Assembly (NCBI GenBank): GCA_949825045.1
Contig: OX463815.1
Coordinates: 31,425,356 to 31,489,355 of the forward strand
Length of the DNA: 64,000 nt
Source: Argyresthia goedartella
Taxonomy: Eukaryota > Arthropoda > Insecta > Lepidoptera > Argyresthiidae
Reading direction: 5' to 3'
Positions 12,401 through 21,520 of the stretch are shown here, piece by piece. The notes under the pieces were generated by a model. It made no database searches. It was not told the origin of the DNA and saw nothing but the letters and a program-made list of their open reading frames with translations. A program made the translations under genes and the position numbers. The stretch's first letter is position 1; each line of letters starts with the position of its first letter.

Positions 12401-12870
12401 GCTGACGAGAAATGGTTGCTGGTTGGCAATAGCACTTTATACTCCACGTACGATATGTGCGACTTCTCAATTTAACTGGTGAGACCCGCCTGTGGGAAGC
12501 CAGCTAAACCGATCCGCTATCGTAAATAAAATACAAAATGCTAAATACCTGAGGTTCGAAGGACCAAAATGTATAGTCCAGTCAGACTTTAATAGTAGTA
12601 GTATAGTAATCGTATGTTGTAGCACGTCGCGGAAAGTAAAGTCCCAATCCTTTTTATGCACTTTTATTGTATAAGTAGGTAAACACAGTAAAGGGTGGTA
12701 ACTCTTCCGATATGTGTATGTCTTACGACGGTTGATGACGTACTCGTTAGTAATAATAAAATATGTTAAATATGATGCAAAATTACTCGCGGCCAAGTAA
12801 ATAGCAACTTCAGCAAATACCGGTTGCTAACATGTTCGGTAGGACCGTACACACATAATTACTTGCTACA
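6480..12870 (-). mobile_element. BEL/Pao element, apparently lacking a 3' LTR
   Basis: The coding frame is preceded on the minus strand by a leader of about 650 bp (12208-12870) with several short open frames and no start codon competing in frame. I compared the leader by eye with the sequence beyond the stop (5750-6490) and see no shared LTR. The 3' flank instead turns into an interspersed repeat. The copy is therefore probably truncated within an envelope-like region, losing the 3' LTR. I could not place a certain LTR end in the leader. The outer limits given are approximate. Confidence 0.7.
6490..12207 (-). CDS. BEL/Pao retrotransposon Gag-Pol polyprotein
   Basis: This is an uninterrupted frame of 1905 residues. 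Gag occupies about residues 1-480 and ends in Cys/His knuckles (CPHCTGDH near 434, CRNC near 465). The protease follows with the active-site LLDQGSQVNLI near 552. RT motifs are YTADIEKMYRC near 870 and the catalytic YMDD near 950. RNase H starts near 1125 (LGYCDASMKAYS). Integrase has an HHCC zinc site (HGGARLTL, CVRCHRYK, about 1445-1485) and catalytic residues in GVDFTG, YSDCGSNF and GGLWEAS (about 1512-1630). Near 1840 a hydrophobic, signal-peptide-like segment (TLITLLVTMFTLVSGARA) is followed by about 50 residues resembling the start of an envelope-like domain, which is cut off. The open frame implies recent activity. Confidence 0.95.
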   Translation of the reverse strand: MLNLQQECFNNIKALCTNYRKDSPGRKTEDYLVKRLESLLTQWTDFEDRHRTLVDTCEDKDIPYFTQDVYTRLKEMYETTRKNMEVLLQQYRDRKNIVFDFTGVLDDNNDDDAVGKLLEKQECNFMALDRAMSKIDVQNISQKWELEDHLSVLKSRWDVVDKQHWELEAKLRGSNLKYYNTFVSMEDKYDTLRHTLNTKIRSTAHYESSTPKIQVPEFSGSYTQWISFKDLFLETIHNNPGLNNAQKMQHLKSRLRGEAERLVHHLNTSAENYVSCWEILLHRYGNRRLQFTSFVNSMLNLPVIQNPDSNNIKKMHDIMTECLNGLTNMEVDTTNWDPLIVHLMSQKLDSTTFTEYNKDLQDHRELPNLTDFLGFLENKFMAYEAMKNTKKEAPTTQKQTTSKPNNFQFGGKRNYFEPKKIYSTSFHTTSFGSCPHCTGDHVLMQCPKFIDSDAEQRNNLVAKLHVCRNCLYSHGNANCNSTKTCKECNMKHHTLLHFNKKSTRSESDKSRPSSAGKLNTNHLSSTDNMEILLTTVQLQVMSSNGKHVNLRALLDQGSQVNLISERAAQLLKLERKRLQATVSGVGNITGDCKGRLLLNCKSIHSDYEIETEALIMNKLISYLPNSTFDKADWPHINNLKLADPEFNVSRPVDLLLGADVYSEIILDGVLKGCHSSPVAQQTQLGWILCGKLKTFKCHVNMINMEEICKFWENEDVTQTTNDIPQDDYCEQLYSNTVQRDADGKYIVEIPFLPGFEEKLGNSRPIAMAQFLQQEKRLQRKNKLAGLYRDFMREYAELGHMKLAPLDSPTIPECYLTHHGVEREQSTTTKVRVVFNASQATSGGSSLNQLQEKGPNLQKDIQALIIGWRSYRFAYTADIEKMYRCIWIADHQQKLQKILWRDNPTEKLKSYELRTVTYGMKCAPWLAMRTLKQLAMDDGHKSPEAANVLQNQLYMDDLVSGRDTIEEAKTLQIALIDLLKGGGMNLRKWTSNHPALLENLSNDQLSVQNSFDFKHGESMKMLGLGWNPTSDTFFFNWELEDTPTGSPITKRRLLSEISKLYDPLGWFSPITIAAKLLFQKVWVDKLGWNDALPIDIQKEWQNMRSELPVIQDIKLNRWLGGNQDNIELLGYCDASMKAYSCVIYSRVINSSGPPTITLLAAKTRVAPLSQKLTLPRLELCGALLLAQLIQKVKEAYKKQDMRVQVWCDSQVVLAWLQGDVTRWERYVANRVTKIIQVIPPKDWHYIKSEINPADCASRGLYPTQLLNYKLWWNGPDFLLTQDETQSQDKPVCYFTASNEIEKPVTTRTSNDDKNIISELLIKCSSLTRVTRVIGWVRRFGTNARNSVKLETGGVLSTIEITAAKQCITRHVQQRDFENEYNCLSRDKPIPNRSSIFKLNPYLDEEKILRVGGRLNKSALPFEMKNPVIIPHKGRFTELLIEQAHLAVLHGGARLTLAHIRQRYWIVGGNRAVKSKLTRCVRCHRYKTTTNSQLMGDLPPQRTTPSRPFTHTGVDFTGHVEVKTNKGRGVRTSKGYIAIFVCMATKAVHIELVSDLSTETFIAAFQRMCARKGKPSHVYSDCGSNFIGGAKLLRNEFEEFKTLMSPEFFEEINKLELQWHFNAPAWPSAGGLWEASVKSMKHHLRRVLGEQKLTFEEFSTLLTQIEGCMNSRPLCALTEDPDEFYNYLTPGHFLTGGPTMSLPRSDHSDIRTLDLRRRWQLTENMLQQFWKSWSNEYLTQLQSRCKWNKLTNNLKVGDVVLVKDNNLPPGKWALGKVLQVHPGTDGYVRVTTLKTQTGVIKRPIVKLSPLPLDNTSATESLQDYKRDEPKSPKRKTDVKRSLTTLITLLVTMFTLVSGARANAGAHLSQGARITELEPTRPIYYDAAGTLQTVHDEWTIQCDWMFVL

Positions 12871-14730
12871 ACGGAACCCTTCATGGGCGAGTCCGACTCG
12901 CACTTGGCCACTTTTTACACTTTGAAATAATGTTCCATCATTACGTACAGTAAGGAATGGAAATAGTTGGGACGGCCTACATACACAGTTAGTAAGTGGC
13001 CCGGTCCATCAGTTCTTCTTACTCGGTTAAGATCCATTAAATATTTCATGAAATATGTTTGTGCTCTCTGTCTACAGGGTGATTGGTTTATCGATACATA
13101 TATTGTTAGAGGTTAAAGTGAGCCCATTTCCAGTATATTTAACCCTCTAATACCCTCTCCAATAATTCATGGGTTTCGAGTTTTGTCGGTTTTTAAATTC
13201 TTTTTTTTTTTTTTATCCGTCATATTTTTTTCACTCACTCTGTGGGTGGTCACTGATTCTGTGGAATAGGTTAAAGTTAGTATCACTCTTAAATTTGATG
13301 CAGTGAGCCCATCAACTCGTGTCGTTTTTAATAAAAGCAATTTTGTAACAAACATGTTTTTAACTGAGCGTCCAAATTGATTGAAAAACATCCTTGTTTT
13401 AACAGCTGCGCAACATATCATTTTTTTTACTCAAACTTTTAGATGTTTTCGTGATTATAACATTTATGATAAGTTTTGGCAACAAACGAAAAAAGTGAAA
13501 AACCTAAATTACTGGAAACCAATTAATTTTCGGTATTTTCATTTAACTTAACCTAACCGAAACACTAGCTCAGCCACTGTTTTACTGAGTGCAACTATTC
13601 CGAACGCGATTTAAATGACACGTTTCTTTGAATGACTTTGGCAGCTCTGTATGAAAAGTATGTAGTTATAGTTATTCCGAGAATAGTGTTAACTCTTGTT
13701 CCATCTGACGGGCCTGAGCCACAGTCTTTTGAGCGATGTGTGGCTCCGGTCGCTATTTATTTTTCATTCCAAACTCATCCTATTATGTACACTTATGACG
13801 TATCTCCACAAAGTGCGGCTTTGTGGAAATTTGCCGGAATAGACAACAATGATAGTAATTAAATGCTACAATAGAGAACATTATACTTATTCACAGTCGG
13901 CCAGTACTTGATCAACACGGTAGCACAATGCACAGTGACAATCACGCGAAGACAACGGCGAACGTTAGGTAGGTATTTATTATTAGGCGATTATTACTAG
14001 AGATTCTTTTTCAGGCTAGATATGGTAAAAATCAAGGTATTTTCTTGATAATCATATAAAATAGTTATTCATTAAGGCGCGTGTATCGGGAAAAATTTGC
14101 TACTCGATCGTGGTGATTGAAATTTTCAACACAACCTTATTGACCGAGCGAGCGAAGGGCTCCATTTCGATAAGATAGGAGGCCGATTTTGCTTTCGTCT
14201 GTCTCTATGTGTGTCTGTCAGTTCCGGTCTAGGGGCCACAGATTTCAAGCGATCCTCACAAAACTTGGCACACGTGTTCCTTGAATTAAAAGTTTTTTTT
14301 TTGTCGAGAGTTTTTCTCGATTTTCCCTTTAGGGGGGGAGTTATGACGTCATTAATTTGTTGTATGGGTTTTTTTTCTTTTTTTGAAACCTATCGTGTGG
14401 GGTATCAAATTAAAGGGCTCCATGAGCTGGTTCTAAAAATATACTACAACATTACATTTCGGCTTTCTGTTTTCTAAAATTTTAAGAAATATTTTCAAAA
14501 CATACCATGTTTGGACTCCTCAAAGTAGGAGTCGGATTAGTAAAGAAGATCTATACAGACCATGCGAGTGAGTGAAATAGACTAATGCCCGATTTCACCA
14601 ACAGTTAAGGGACACTTAGCTCTTTTTCTTAGCTGTCTAGTGATTGTTTCGGTGGCCGGACTCTTATATTTAGGGGGTCCTCAAGGAGCCTAGATGACCC
14701 TTACACTTAGGGCAAATCGACACCACCGCC
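12871..14730. other. No recognised gene; repeats
   Basis: The stretch contains a T-rich run near 13201-13215, a 76-codon open frame at 13632-13862 that I cannot assign, and a repeat-like segment at about 14085-14520. The last reads TTTCGTCTGTCTC, then CTCACAAAACTTGGCACACG, TATGACGTCATTAA and GGGTATCAAATTAAAGGGC, a style common to insect interspersed repeats. No splice-site pairs or long coding frames were seen. Confidence 0.5.
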
Positions 14731-14734
14731 AGGT

Positions 14735-15591
14735 TGAAACAGTGAGACTCTAACCTGACCAAAAGAGATTGTTGGCAGGCTCAAGATACATTTATTAATC
14801 ACAGGGTCGTGAGTCGAATATTGGTGATATAGTTGAAACGCTGGATAGGGACTCGCCGGGAATTTGTAGATTTCAGCTCCTTGGTAGTCTCAATCCAACG
14901 GGTCCACTTCTCCAGACGTCAACAAGTGATTATGCGGTAGCGCCAGGAGGATATTATTCCTCGGCGTGGAACCGATTCAGAGCTCCGTTAGCGCCAGGAG
15001 GATATTATTCCTCGGCGTGGAACCGATTCAGAGCTCCGTTAGCGCCAGGAGGATATTACTCCTCGGCGTGGAACCCTGGAAAGAGACCAGTGTGAATGAT
15101 AGGAATACAAAAGCGCTACAGCGCCCAGCTATCAGGCGACGGCTCCTCACACGGAGACTTCCGACGAGGGCCCTAGGGTAATTAGGATCTAAGAGTGCCG
15201 CAGTCCAATAGACACTGTATAGAAAAGGGAAATACATAGAGAGTATAAAATACACGAAAATAAGAAAGACTAACTACGAACCAATGCTTACCCATGGATT
15301 GGGGATAGTAGGGAAGTTTCATATCAACTACTGCACTTTACAGCAACTAAACATTCAGCTCCATTACAGTACTAAAGGGACTAGCCCATCGCCGCAACTA
15401 AAGGCGTGACTTAAAAATTATTGATGCAGAAGATACAACCTCACGTTTCAGAGCTCAAACAATGTCTGCCAAAAAAAAACAATCAGCTGCCAGACGAGAT
15501 TCCAGACCCGAATTTCCGAATTTTTATGGTTTTAGTTTTTAACTGGCTAATCCGCCAGTAGCCAATATGGTCAAGGAGGTAGTACGTTACA
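14735..15591 (-). repeat. LTR (downstream copy in element orientation)
   Basis: This 857-bp terminal repeat is identical to 16834-17690 except at 14900. It contains the 51-bp tandem array at 14938-15076. Next to its inner end (plus 15592-15608) the minus strand reads CCCAAACAAGACGGGTA, which is purine-rich and could serve as the polypurine tract. Confidence 0.95.
14938..15076. repeat. 51-bp tandem repeat inside the LTR, about 2.7 copies
   Basis: The unit begins TAGCGCCAGGAGGATATTAT and ends with CAGAGCTCCGT. Two full copies and a third partial copy with one change (ATTACT for ATTATT) are visible, repeated again in the other LTR at 17037-17175. Each unit contains GAGGATATTATTCCTC, able to form a short hairpin. 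In translation it yields repeated SSVSARRIL peptides, which I take to be a by-product. Confidence 0.9.
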
Positions 15592-16814
15592 TACCCGTCT
15601 TGTTTGGGTAGGATTTTACCTGATAAAATCCGCTAAGATACTAAGTAAACTAAACTAACTTACCAAATTAACTACTTAAGATAAAATTCTCTAAAGCTCG
15701 CCATCTACAATGTCAGAGAAATATATAACTAACAGTCTAGCTCAACTACATACCAACATCACACATTCGTACCAACAATCAGACATCAGAATTCATACTA
15801 AGTTCATACAAGAGTTCACACTAACATCGTGTAAACACAGCCTTACACACAGGGTGCCATTATTATAGCCAAATGCACACCCAGACTAACTGTCAGAAGT
15901 TGAAAAATAAGCAAGATCCCTTGAACTAAAATAAGAACCTTAGTACATAAACGCCCCGATAGCTTAGCTACTATCGTAACGCAGAATAACACCATGAGGG
16001 ACAGCTCCCTCAAGTGTTCAAGACTTCCTGCACCGTTAGTGGGTACAGAAAATAATAATAGAGTAGAATATCTATTCTACAACAAAGAGTAAAAAAGTAG
16101 AGAATTATAGTTCAAGAGGCCATAAGCTAAAGTAACAGACATTGCAGAGTAACGTTACACAATAAAGAACTTTTACATATCTGTAGATATAGATGGCTTT
16201 TAGAATACAAGGGTCAAAATACTTATTACATACATAAAGGAATCGTTAACTACTATTGAATAAGACAGAACGCTGTCGCAGCCTATCTTCAGACAGAAGG
16301 TGCTCTCAGACAGACACAGATCGCTCGGCACAAGTACAAGCGCTAAATAGTTAGTATGGTAATTTACATGAAAGTAAGCAGAGTACACGACTAACGCCCG
16401 GTTTCTGGTACAAAATCAAGCCATTGATCTACCGTTTTGACAGCTGAAATTGATAAAGAACTGTCAACAACAGATTAAATGTACGAGAAATCGGCCGTTA
16501 AACACTAACCTTATATATTATTTAATAATCCGAAAAGTTTTCCTACTAAAATCTTCACAATTTATTAATTTATTTTTCGTACTGAGAATTTGGAGGAAAA
16601 TATTTATCAACAATTATAATATGACAACGGCCGTCAGACTGCGCCCACAAATAATGTAGAAATGAGGTAGGTACCCAGATAAACGATCAAATATACTCCT
16701 GTCAGACAAAAATAAACACAACAAAATATACAAGCTACGAAAGAAATCTAGCGTTCTACGGCGCTCTTATGGCCTAACTACTCTGACCAGACATAAAACT
16801 CTATCACCAATATT

Positions 16815-16832
16815 CCCTTAATCCGGGCGCCA
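16815..16832 (-). promoter_or_regulatory. Primer-binding site of the LTR element
   Basis: The minus strand reads TGGCGCCCGGATTAAGGG one base after the upstream LTR end. The opening TGG complements a tRNA CCA 3' terminus, as in retroviral-type priming. This fixes the orientation of the element. The priming tRNA was not identified. Confidence 0.8.
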
Positions 16833-16833
16833 T

Positions 16834-17690
16834 TGAAACAGTGAGACTCTAACCTGACCAAAAGAGATTGTTGGCAGGCTCAAGATACATTTATTAATCA
16901 CAGGGTCGTGAGTCGAATATTGGTGATATAGTTGAAACGCTGGATAGGGACTCGCCGGGAATTTGTAGATTTCAGCTCCTTGGTAGTCTCAATCCAACTG
17001 GTCCACTTCTCCAGACGTCAACAAGTGATTATGCGGTAGCGCCAGGAGGATATTATTCCTCGGCGTGGAACCGATTCAGAGCTCCGTTAGCGCCAGGAGG
17101 ATATTATTCCTCGGCGTGGAACCGATTCAGAGCTCCGTTAGCGCCAGGAGGATATTACTCCTCGGCGTGGAACCCTGGAAAGAGACCAGTGTGAATGATA
17201 GGAATACAAAAGCGCTACAGCGCCCAGCTATCAGGCGACGGCTCCTCACACGGAGACTTCCGACGAGGGCCCTAGGGTAATTAGGATCTAAGAGTGCCGC
17301 AGTCCAATAGACACTGTATAGAAAAGGGAAATACATAGAGAGTATAAAATACACGAAAATAAGAAAGACTAACTACGAACCAATGCTTACCCATGGATTG
17401 GGGATAGTAGGGAAGTTTCATATCAACTACTGCACTTTACAGCAACTAAACATTCAGCTCCATTACAGTACTAAAGGGACTAGCCCATCGCCGCAACTAA
17501 AGGCGTGACTTAAAAATTATTGATGCAGAAGATACAACCTCACGTTTCAGAGCTCAAACAATGTCTGCCAAAAAAAAACAATCAGCTGCCAGACGAGATT
17601 CCAGACCCGAATTTCCGAATTTTTATGGTTTTAGTTTTTAACTGGCTAATCCGCCAGTAGCCAATATGGTCAAGGAGGTAGTACGTTACA
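16834..17690 (-). repeat. LTR (upstream copy in element orientation)
   Basis: This is the second 857-bp copy, differing from 14735-15591 only at 16999 (T instead of G). On the minus strand it starts TGTAACGTACTACC and would carry the promoter; an AT-rich TTTTATACTC lies mid-LTR. It is followed on the plus strand by the target duplication AGGT. Confidence 0.95.
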
Positions 17691-17694
17691 AGGT

Positions 17695-18297
17695 GACCCC
17701 TGAAAGAAATAAAGTTTCCCCTAAAAGATAGGGATCGTTGGGGAAATCGGCCATATAACTATTTACGTGAAAAGTCAATAGATTGTATTTTAAATCGCAA
17801 AATGTGGTTTACAAAGTTATTGGTGCGGCTACTTTACTACTTGATTTTGATTGAATCTAAAATACTTACCTATTGTCAATTGTCAATTGTAAGACGGGCT
17901 GGTTTCCGCAACTCGACGACGAAAGCGCCTATTTTGCGTGTGGGTGGGAATGCGATATCATTCGAGCCAACCCAACTCCTCCAGGAACGCCAGCAGGCCC
18001 TTTACGTTACCGACTATCCCTGGAAGGTCCCTCGATTACTTACCTATAATTTGGTTCACAGTCCCCCCTGTTGGCGAGGTCTACTGCCCACAGGGCCACT
18101 AGTTAAAATAAAGTTCCTTACAGCTCGCCCTGCAACATGCTCCCGTAGCATTTCCAAAAGCAGCCGGTTCCTGCATCCCCTACTAGCATGCCAGCGCGGA
18201 GGGGTATTGTCGTGAAAGGTGAGAGACAGAGCTTTGTATAGCGCATAGCTCTGTCCCCCTCACTATCCCGCGTCGACACACCCCGCGGGGTCGGCAT
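17695..18297. other. Repeat-like DNA interrupted by the hAT element
   Basis: A 137-codon plus-strand open frame (17802-18215) has no recognised domain and runs through sequence containing inverted AGAGACAGAGCTTTGTATAG / AGCTCTGTCCC motifs. The same sequence context appears to continue after the hAT insertion (from 18842), so it is probably one older unit split by the transposon. Confidence 0.4.
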
Positions 18298-18833
18298 TAG
18301 AGATGCCACGAATATTCGGTAACTATTCGGTATTCGGCCTATTCGGCTATTTTTTTGATATTCTGTATTCGGCCGAATAGTAAGAAATATTCGGCCGAAT
18401 ACAAAATAGCAAATTGAAAAATCAAAATAAATATATTACACCAATGTAACACAAGTTTTTATCAAAAACTTTCAAAAAATTACTATTCAAATAATAATTA
18501 TTGTTTATTTTAACAAAATAATTACTTAATTGTTGAAACACCTTGCGTTTTTTCACGAAAACAAACCAACCAAAGCAGATAATGCATGCGTGAGTCACTC
18601 GTGCAAATCAGAAATGAAACCAACTAGATAGATACCCCCGCACTCCCCCGCTCACCTCTCCCGCCCGCACGCAGTGACCTTGCATTGCCGGTCGTAACTT
18701 GTCAAATTGTCACTCCCGAAATTAGGTAGTCCTGCAGAATATTCGGCGGCCGAATATTCGGGGCTTCGGCCAAGAGTAGCGCCGAATATTCGGTATTCGG
18801 TATTCGGCAAAATCATTATTCGTGGCATCTCTA
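18298..18833. mobile_element. hAT miniature element with TATTCGG arrays
   Basis: Both ends carry the 17-bp inverted repeat TAGAGATGCCACGAATA. The 8-bp target duplication GTCGGCAT lies at 18290-18297 and 18834-18841. Eight-base duplications and a TAGNG start are hAT traits. Just inside each end are clusters of TATTCGG and CCGAATA, and the middle is AT-rich with no transposase remnant. Length is 536 bp, so this is a non-autonomous copy. Confidence 0.95.
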
Positions 18834-18841
18834 GTCGGCAT

Positions 18842-19925
18842 GCTACGGGTGCTGGCTGCTGTAAATCAGTCGCTCCGGCAGAACAGTACGAAGATTGTGT
18901 TTATTTTTTTTCGAAAACCACAGATTATTCCACTGTTTTGTGATATTTGTAATACCTAATTTTGACGCAAGAACTATGCATTATAGTACATTGTTGTAGA
19001 GGCTGTAAAGTGAGTAAAGATTGACGAGTGAGCTTGAGGCCTGAGTCCATCTATTGCACTATTGGCGGAGACATTATATAGTGCTTTCCACGACTACTGC
19101 ATGAAAATAAAATTATTTATGTAGATAATGAATTTTTAGATAAATAAAATTTAGAACTCCGCCTCTGCGTCGCCTGGCGGAGTCCACCCTCTGATGAACG
19201 AAACTCATTGGTCCGCCATCAACCGCAATTGACAGCACAAATCAGGCACGCTTTTACCGACGCGACGGCGTGACACACGCTATGGCGGTAACACCCGACA
19301 CGGCATGAAGCGCCATCTGCTGGCGTGTGGGAGAACCATAATAAACAAGCCTACATTTTTTTCTAGGCAAGAAATATTTTTGCTATCCTGCTTTACTATT
19401 AATTATTTTACGCCCTATTACAGATCGGTTGACTAAAGCTGGTAAGTTCAACGTTTACACGTTGAGCTTGTGTAGTGTTTGTGAATAAGCGTAGAATAAA
19501 ACTTTCTGTACTGAGCATCTTTTGCCAAATTTCCAGTGGATTGAAAATATCATTTTTAGAAATAGCAAGTCGAAAAATATCTATTTCATTTTATTTATAG
19601 GGTTCCGTACCTTAAAAACGATAAACCGAACCAAACCCGCAGAGGGGTTCTGGCAAAAAAAAAGAGTTTCTTGGTCCTACACACTGCTGAATCTCTCCAC
19701 GCATTCATGGACCCTCCTGCAAATCAGTTCAAAACATTTTTTTTATGACTAGATATTATTTAAGTATGACATGCTAGCAATGTGAAATTTCCGGAGCGGC
19801 TTGAGCCACCCCACATAGCATGCCTTGAGTGGCTCTTTATTCAGCTTGCTAGATAATAAATAATTAAGATACTTACTTGGATTTTTTGATAGTAATAACA
19901 ACATATCCTGCATCACATGCGAGTG
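18842..19925. other. No recognised gene
   Basis: The stretch includes TCTGATGAACGAAACTC at about 19190, which matches one arm of the small MITE at 31072-31206, and a GGGTTCCGTACC repeat start at 19599. No coding frame of note. Confidence 0.45.
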
Positions 19926-19929
19926 TAAC

Positions 19930-21195
19930 TGTTGCAGAAAGAACCCGTTTTCAGTTAGAACGCGTTTTCACTAGTTAAAACTAGTTTTGATTAAGTGCCA
20001 AGTAGAACTTACTCCTGGTCGAAAATTAATGTCAATTAAGCAACTAATACGGTTCTGTGATAGTAAATGGGATCGCCACTCTCCGCTCCGCTTCGCTCGG
20101 CTCCAGGTTGTATATGAAGTTGTGACCTAACACAACATAACTTTGGTATTCAAACAGAAAGTGACCTATAGCAACTAATTCAGCTTCAAATTCTAGTTAT
20201 TACTAGAAATGCTAGTTTTAACTAAGGTAAAGGTAAAGGTAAGTAAAATGATATGTAGGATCATACAACAATTTATTAGTTTTAACGTAGGATACAAGTC
20301 TGTTACCAAGAAACCAGAGTTTATGCTCATGCTCACTTAAATGTCTTTTCTTGCGGCGGCTCTGTGTAGCGGGTTGCTCCCCTCCCTCAAATATGGCGAG
20401 GGGGGTGATGACTGGTGCATAGGTCATACTCGTTTTTTGTTAGATTGTTATTTTGAGACATCTTATTGGCACTTATGGATACGATGTCATAACAATATTA
20501 ATTGTCATTAGATTAATTAATTATACCATTAATTATAACATTAATTAATTAAGTAAATATGTATTGTCCGTTGGCGGACCTGAACCAATTAAATAAAAAA
20601 ATAAAAATAAAATAGATTACATATTTTTATATCGTACATCATGCAATAAAAAAATATATGCCGAAAATTGAAAAAAATACATCCCCTTAGAGTTTCTTGG
20701 TGCTATCTTCTCTGACGGGCGTATTTCCGAAGCACTGGTAGAGTTCATGGAGTTTCTATTTCCTGTGCGAGATTCAGCCGTGAATCACCACTTGAAGGAG
20801 AAATTTCCTTTTTCAAACTCAAACCATAATCAGATATGTAGGTACTCATTAGTTTAGTTGATCATATTTGTTTTTTTTCCATGTATATGAGACTTAAGTA
20901 AGTGTTTGACTTGTAAAAGTGCATTATTTTCCTGCTTGCAATAAAACATTTGAGTTTTGAGTTTTGAGTAGGTTATGACTACTTAGTTTTAACTTGTGAA
21001 AACGCGTTCTAACTAATAAGGGGTTTTCACTATAGCAGAGTTTAAGTTAAAACTAGTTTAACATTCATGTACCTATATCAGTAAATTCTAGTTATTACTC
21101 GGAAATTCTAGTTTTATCTAAGGCACTTAGTAAAAACTAGTTTTAACCAGTGAAAACACGTTCTATCTGAAAACCTGTTTTTACGGTTACACAAC
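19930..21195. mobile_element. Element with long imperfect inverted repeats
   Basis: The left end (19940-20003) reads CCGTTTTCAGTTAGAACGCG, then TTTTCACTAGTTAAAACTAG. The right end on the minus strand reads CAGGTTTTCAGATAGAACG, then TTTTCACTGGTTAAAACTAG. Both continue into TTACTAAGTGCC or a close variant. The arms are about 65 bp and roughly 85% alike by eye. Further copies of the ACTAGTTTTAAC core occur inside (near 20190-20220 and 20980-21060), so the unit may be compound. No transposase is visible. Boundaries are approximate. Confidence 0.6.
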
Positions 21196-21272
21196 TACTA
21201 CTATGAGCTCACCGCGGTAGTTTTCCATCAATCTATCATCATATCTCATATAGATATTTTTGATCTCTTCAG

Positions 21273-21520
21273 GAGCGAAGCGACCCCCTTCTTCACAAAT
21301 GGCACCAACCCCACCATCACGAAAGTGGCGCCCTCATCAAAAGAGGCGCCGCTTCCCAAGTCAGGCAAGGCGGCGGCGCGGGGGAAAGCGCTGCGACAGG
21401 TGTTCGCCTCGTTTGTGGCGAATCTGGGAACCATCAACACTGGAATGGCATTCGGGTTCTCAGCTGTGGCTCTACCTCAGATGAAGGGGCAGATTACGGA
21501 GAGCCAAGCGAGTTGGATAG
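21273..21520 (+). CDS. Sugar transporter exon (first visible)
   Basis: The acceptor is TTTTTGATCTCTTCAG and the donor is GTGAGT. The exon encodes a polar N-terminal tail (SEATPFFTNGTNPTITK) followed by TM1 (LGTINTGMAFGFSAVALPQM) and ends in SQASWI plus one base. There is no initiator Met in frame, so translation starts in an upstream exon. Confidence 0.9.

Larger units (their letters stand above)
14735..17690 (-). mobile_element. Non-autonomous LTR retrotransposon, very young
   Basis: Two direct repeats of 857 bp (14735-15591 and 16834-17690) enclose 1242 bp. The repeats begin TG and end CA on both strands, and the whole is flanked by the 4-bp target duplication AGGT (14731-14734 and 17691-17694). 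On the minus strand, one base inside the upstream LTR, lies TGGCGCCCGGATTAAGGG, a good primer-binding site, so the element runs minus. The interior has no gag or pol: the longest open frames are about 60-70 codons with no recognised motif. Such an element would need enzymes from another element. The LTRs differ at a single position (14900 G versus 16999 T), so insertion was recent. Family is unknown; a Ty3/Gypsy parent is possible. Confidence 0.95.

Noticed and set aside
14938..15076. CRISPR-like array
   Set aside because: Units are contiguous with no unique spacers, and the setting is an animal LTR.
14966..17354. Paired open frames in each LTR (71 and 75 codons)
   Set aside because: They come from the 51-bp tandem array and its reverse strand, are identical because the LTRs are identical, and have no known motif.
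17802..18215. 137-codon open frame
   Set aside because: No domain, low-complexity context, and it lies in repeat-like DNA split by the hAT element.
21260..21484. Alternative frame through the first sugar transporter exon
   Set aside because: The transporter frame has conserved TM1 sequence and splices in phase; the other is Arg-rich shadow.
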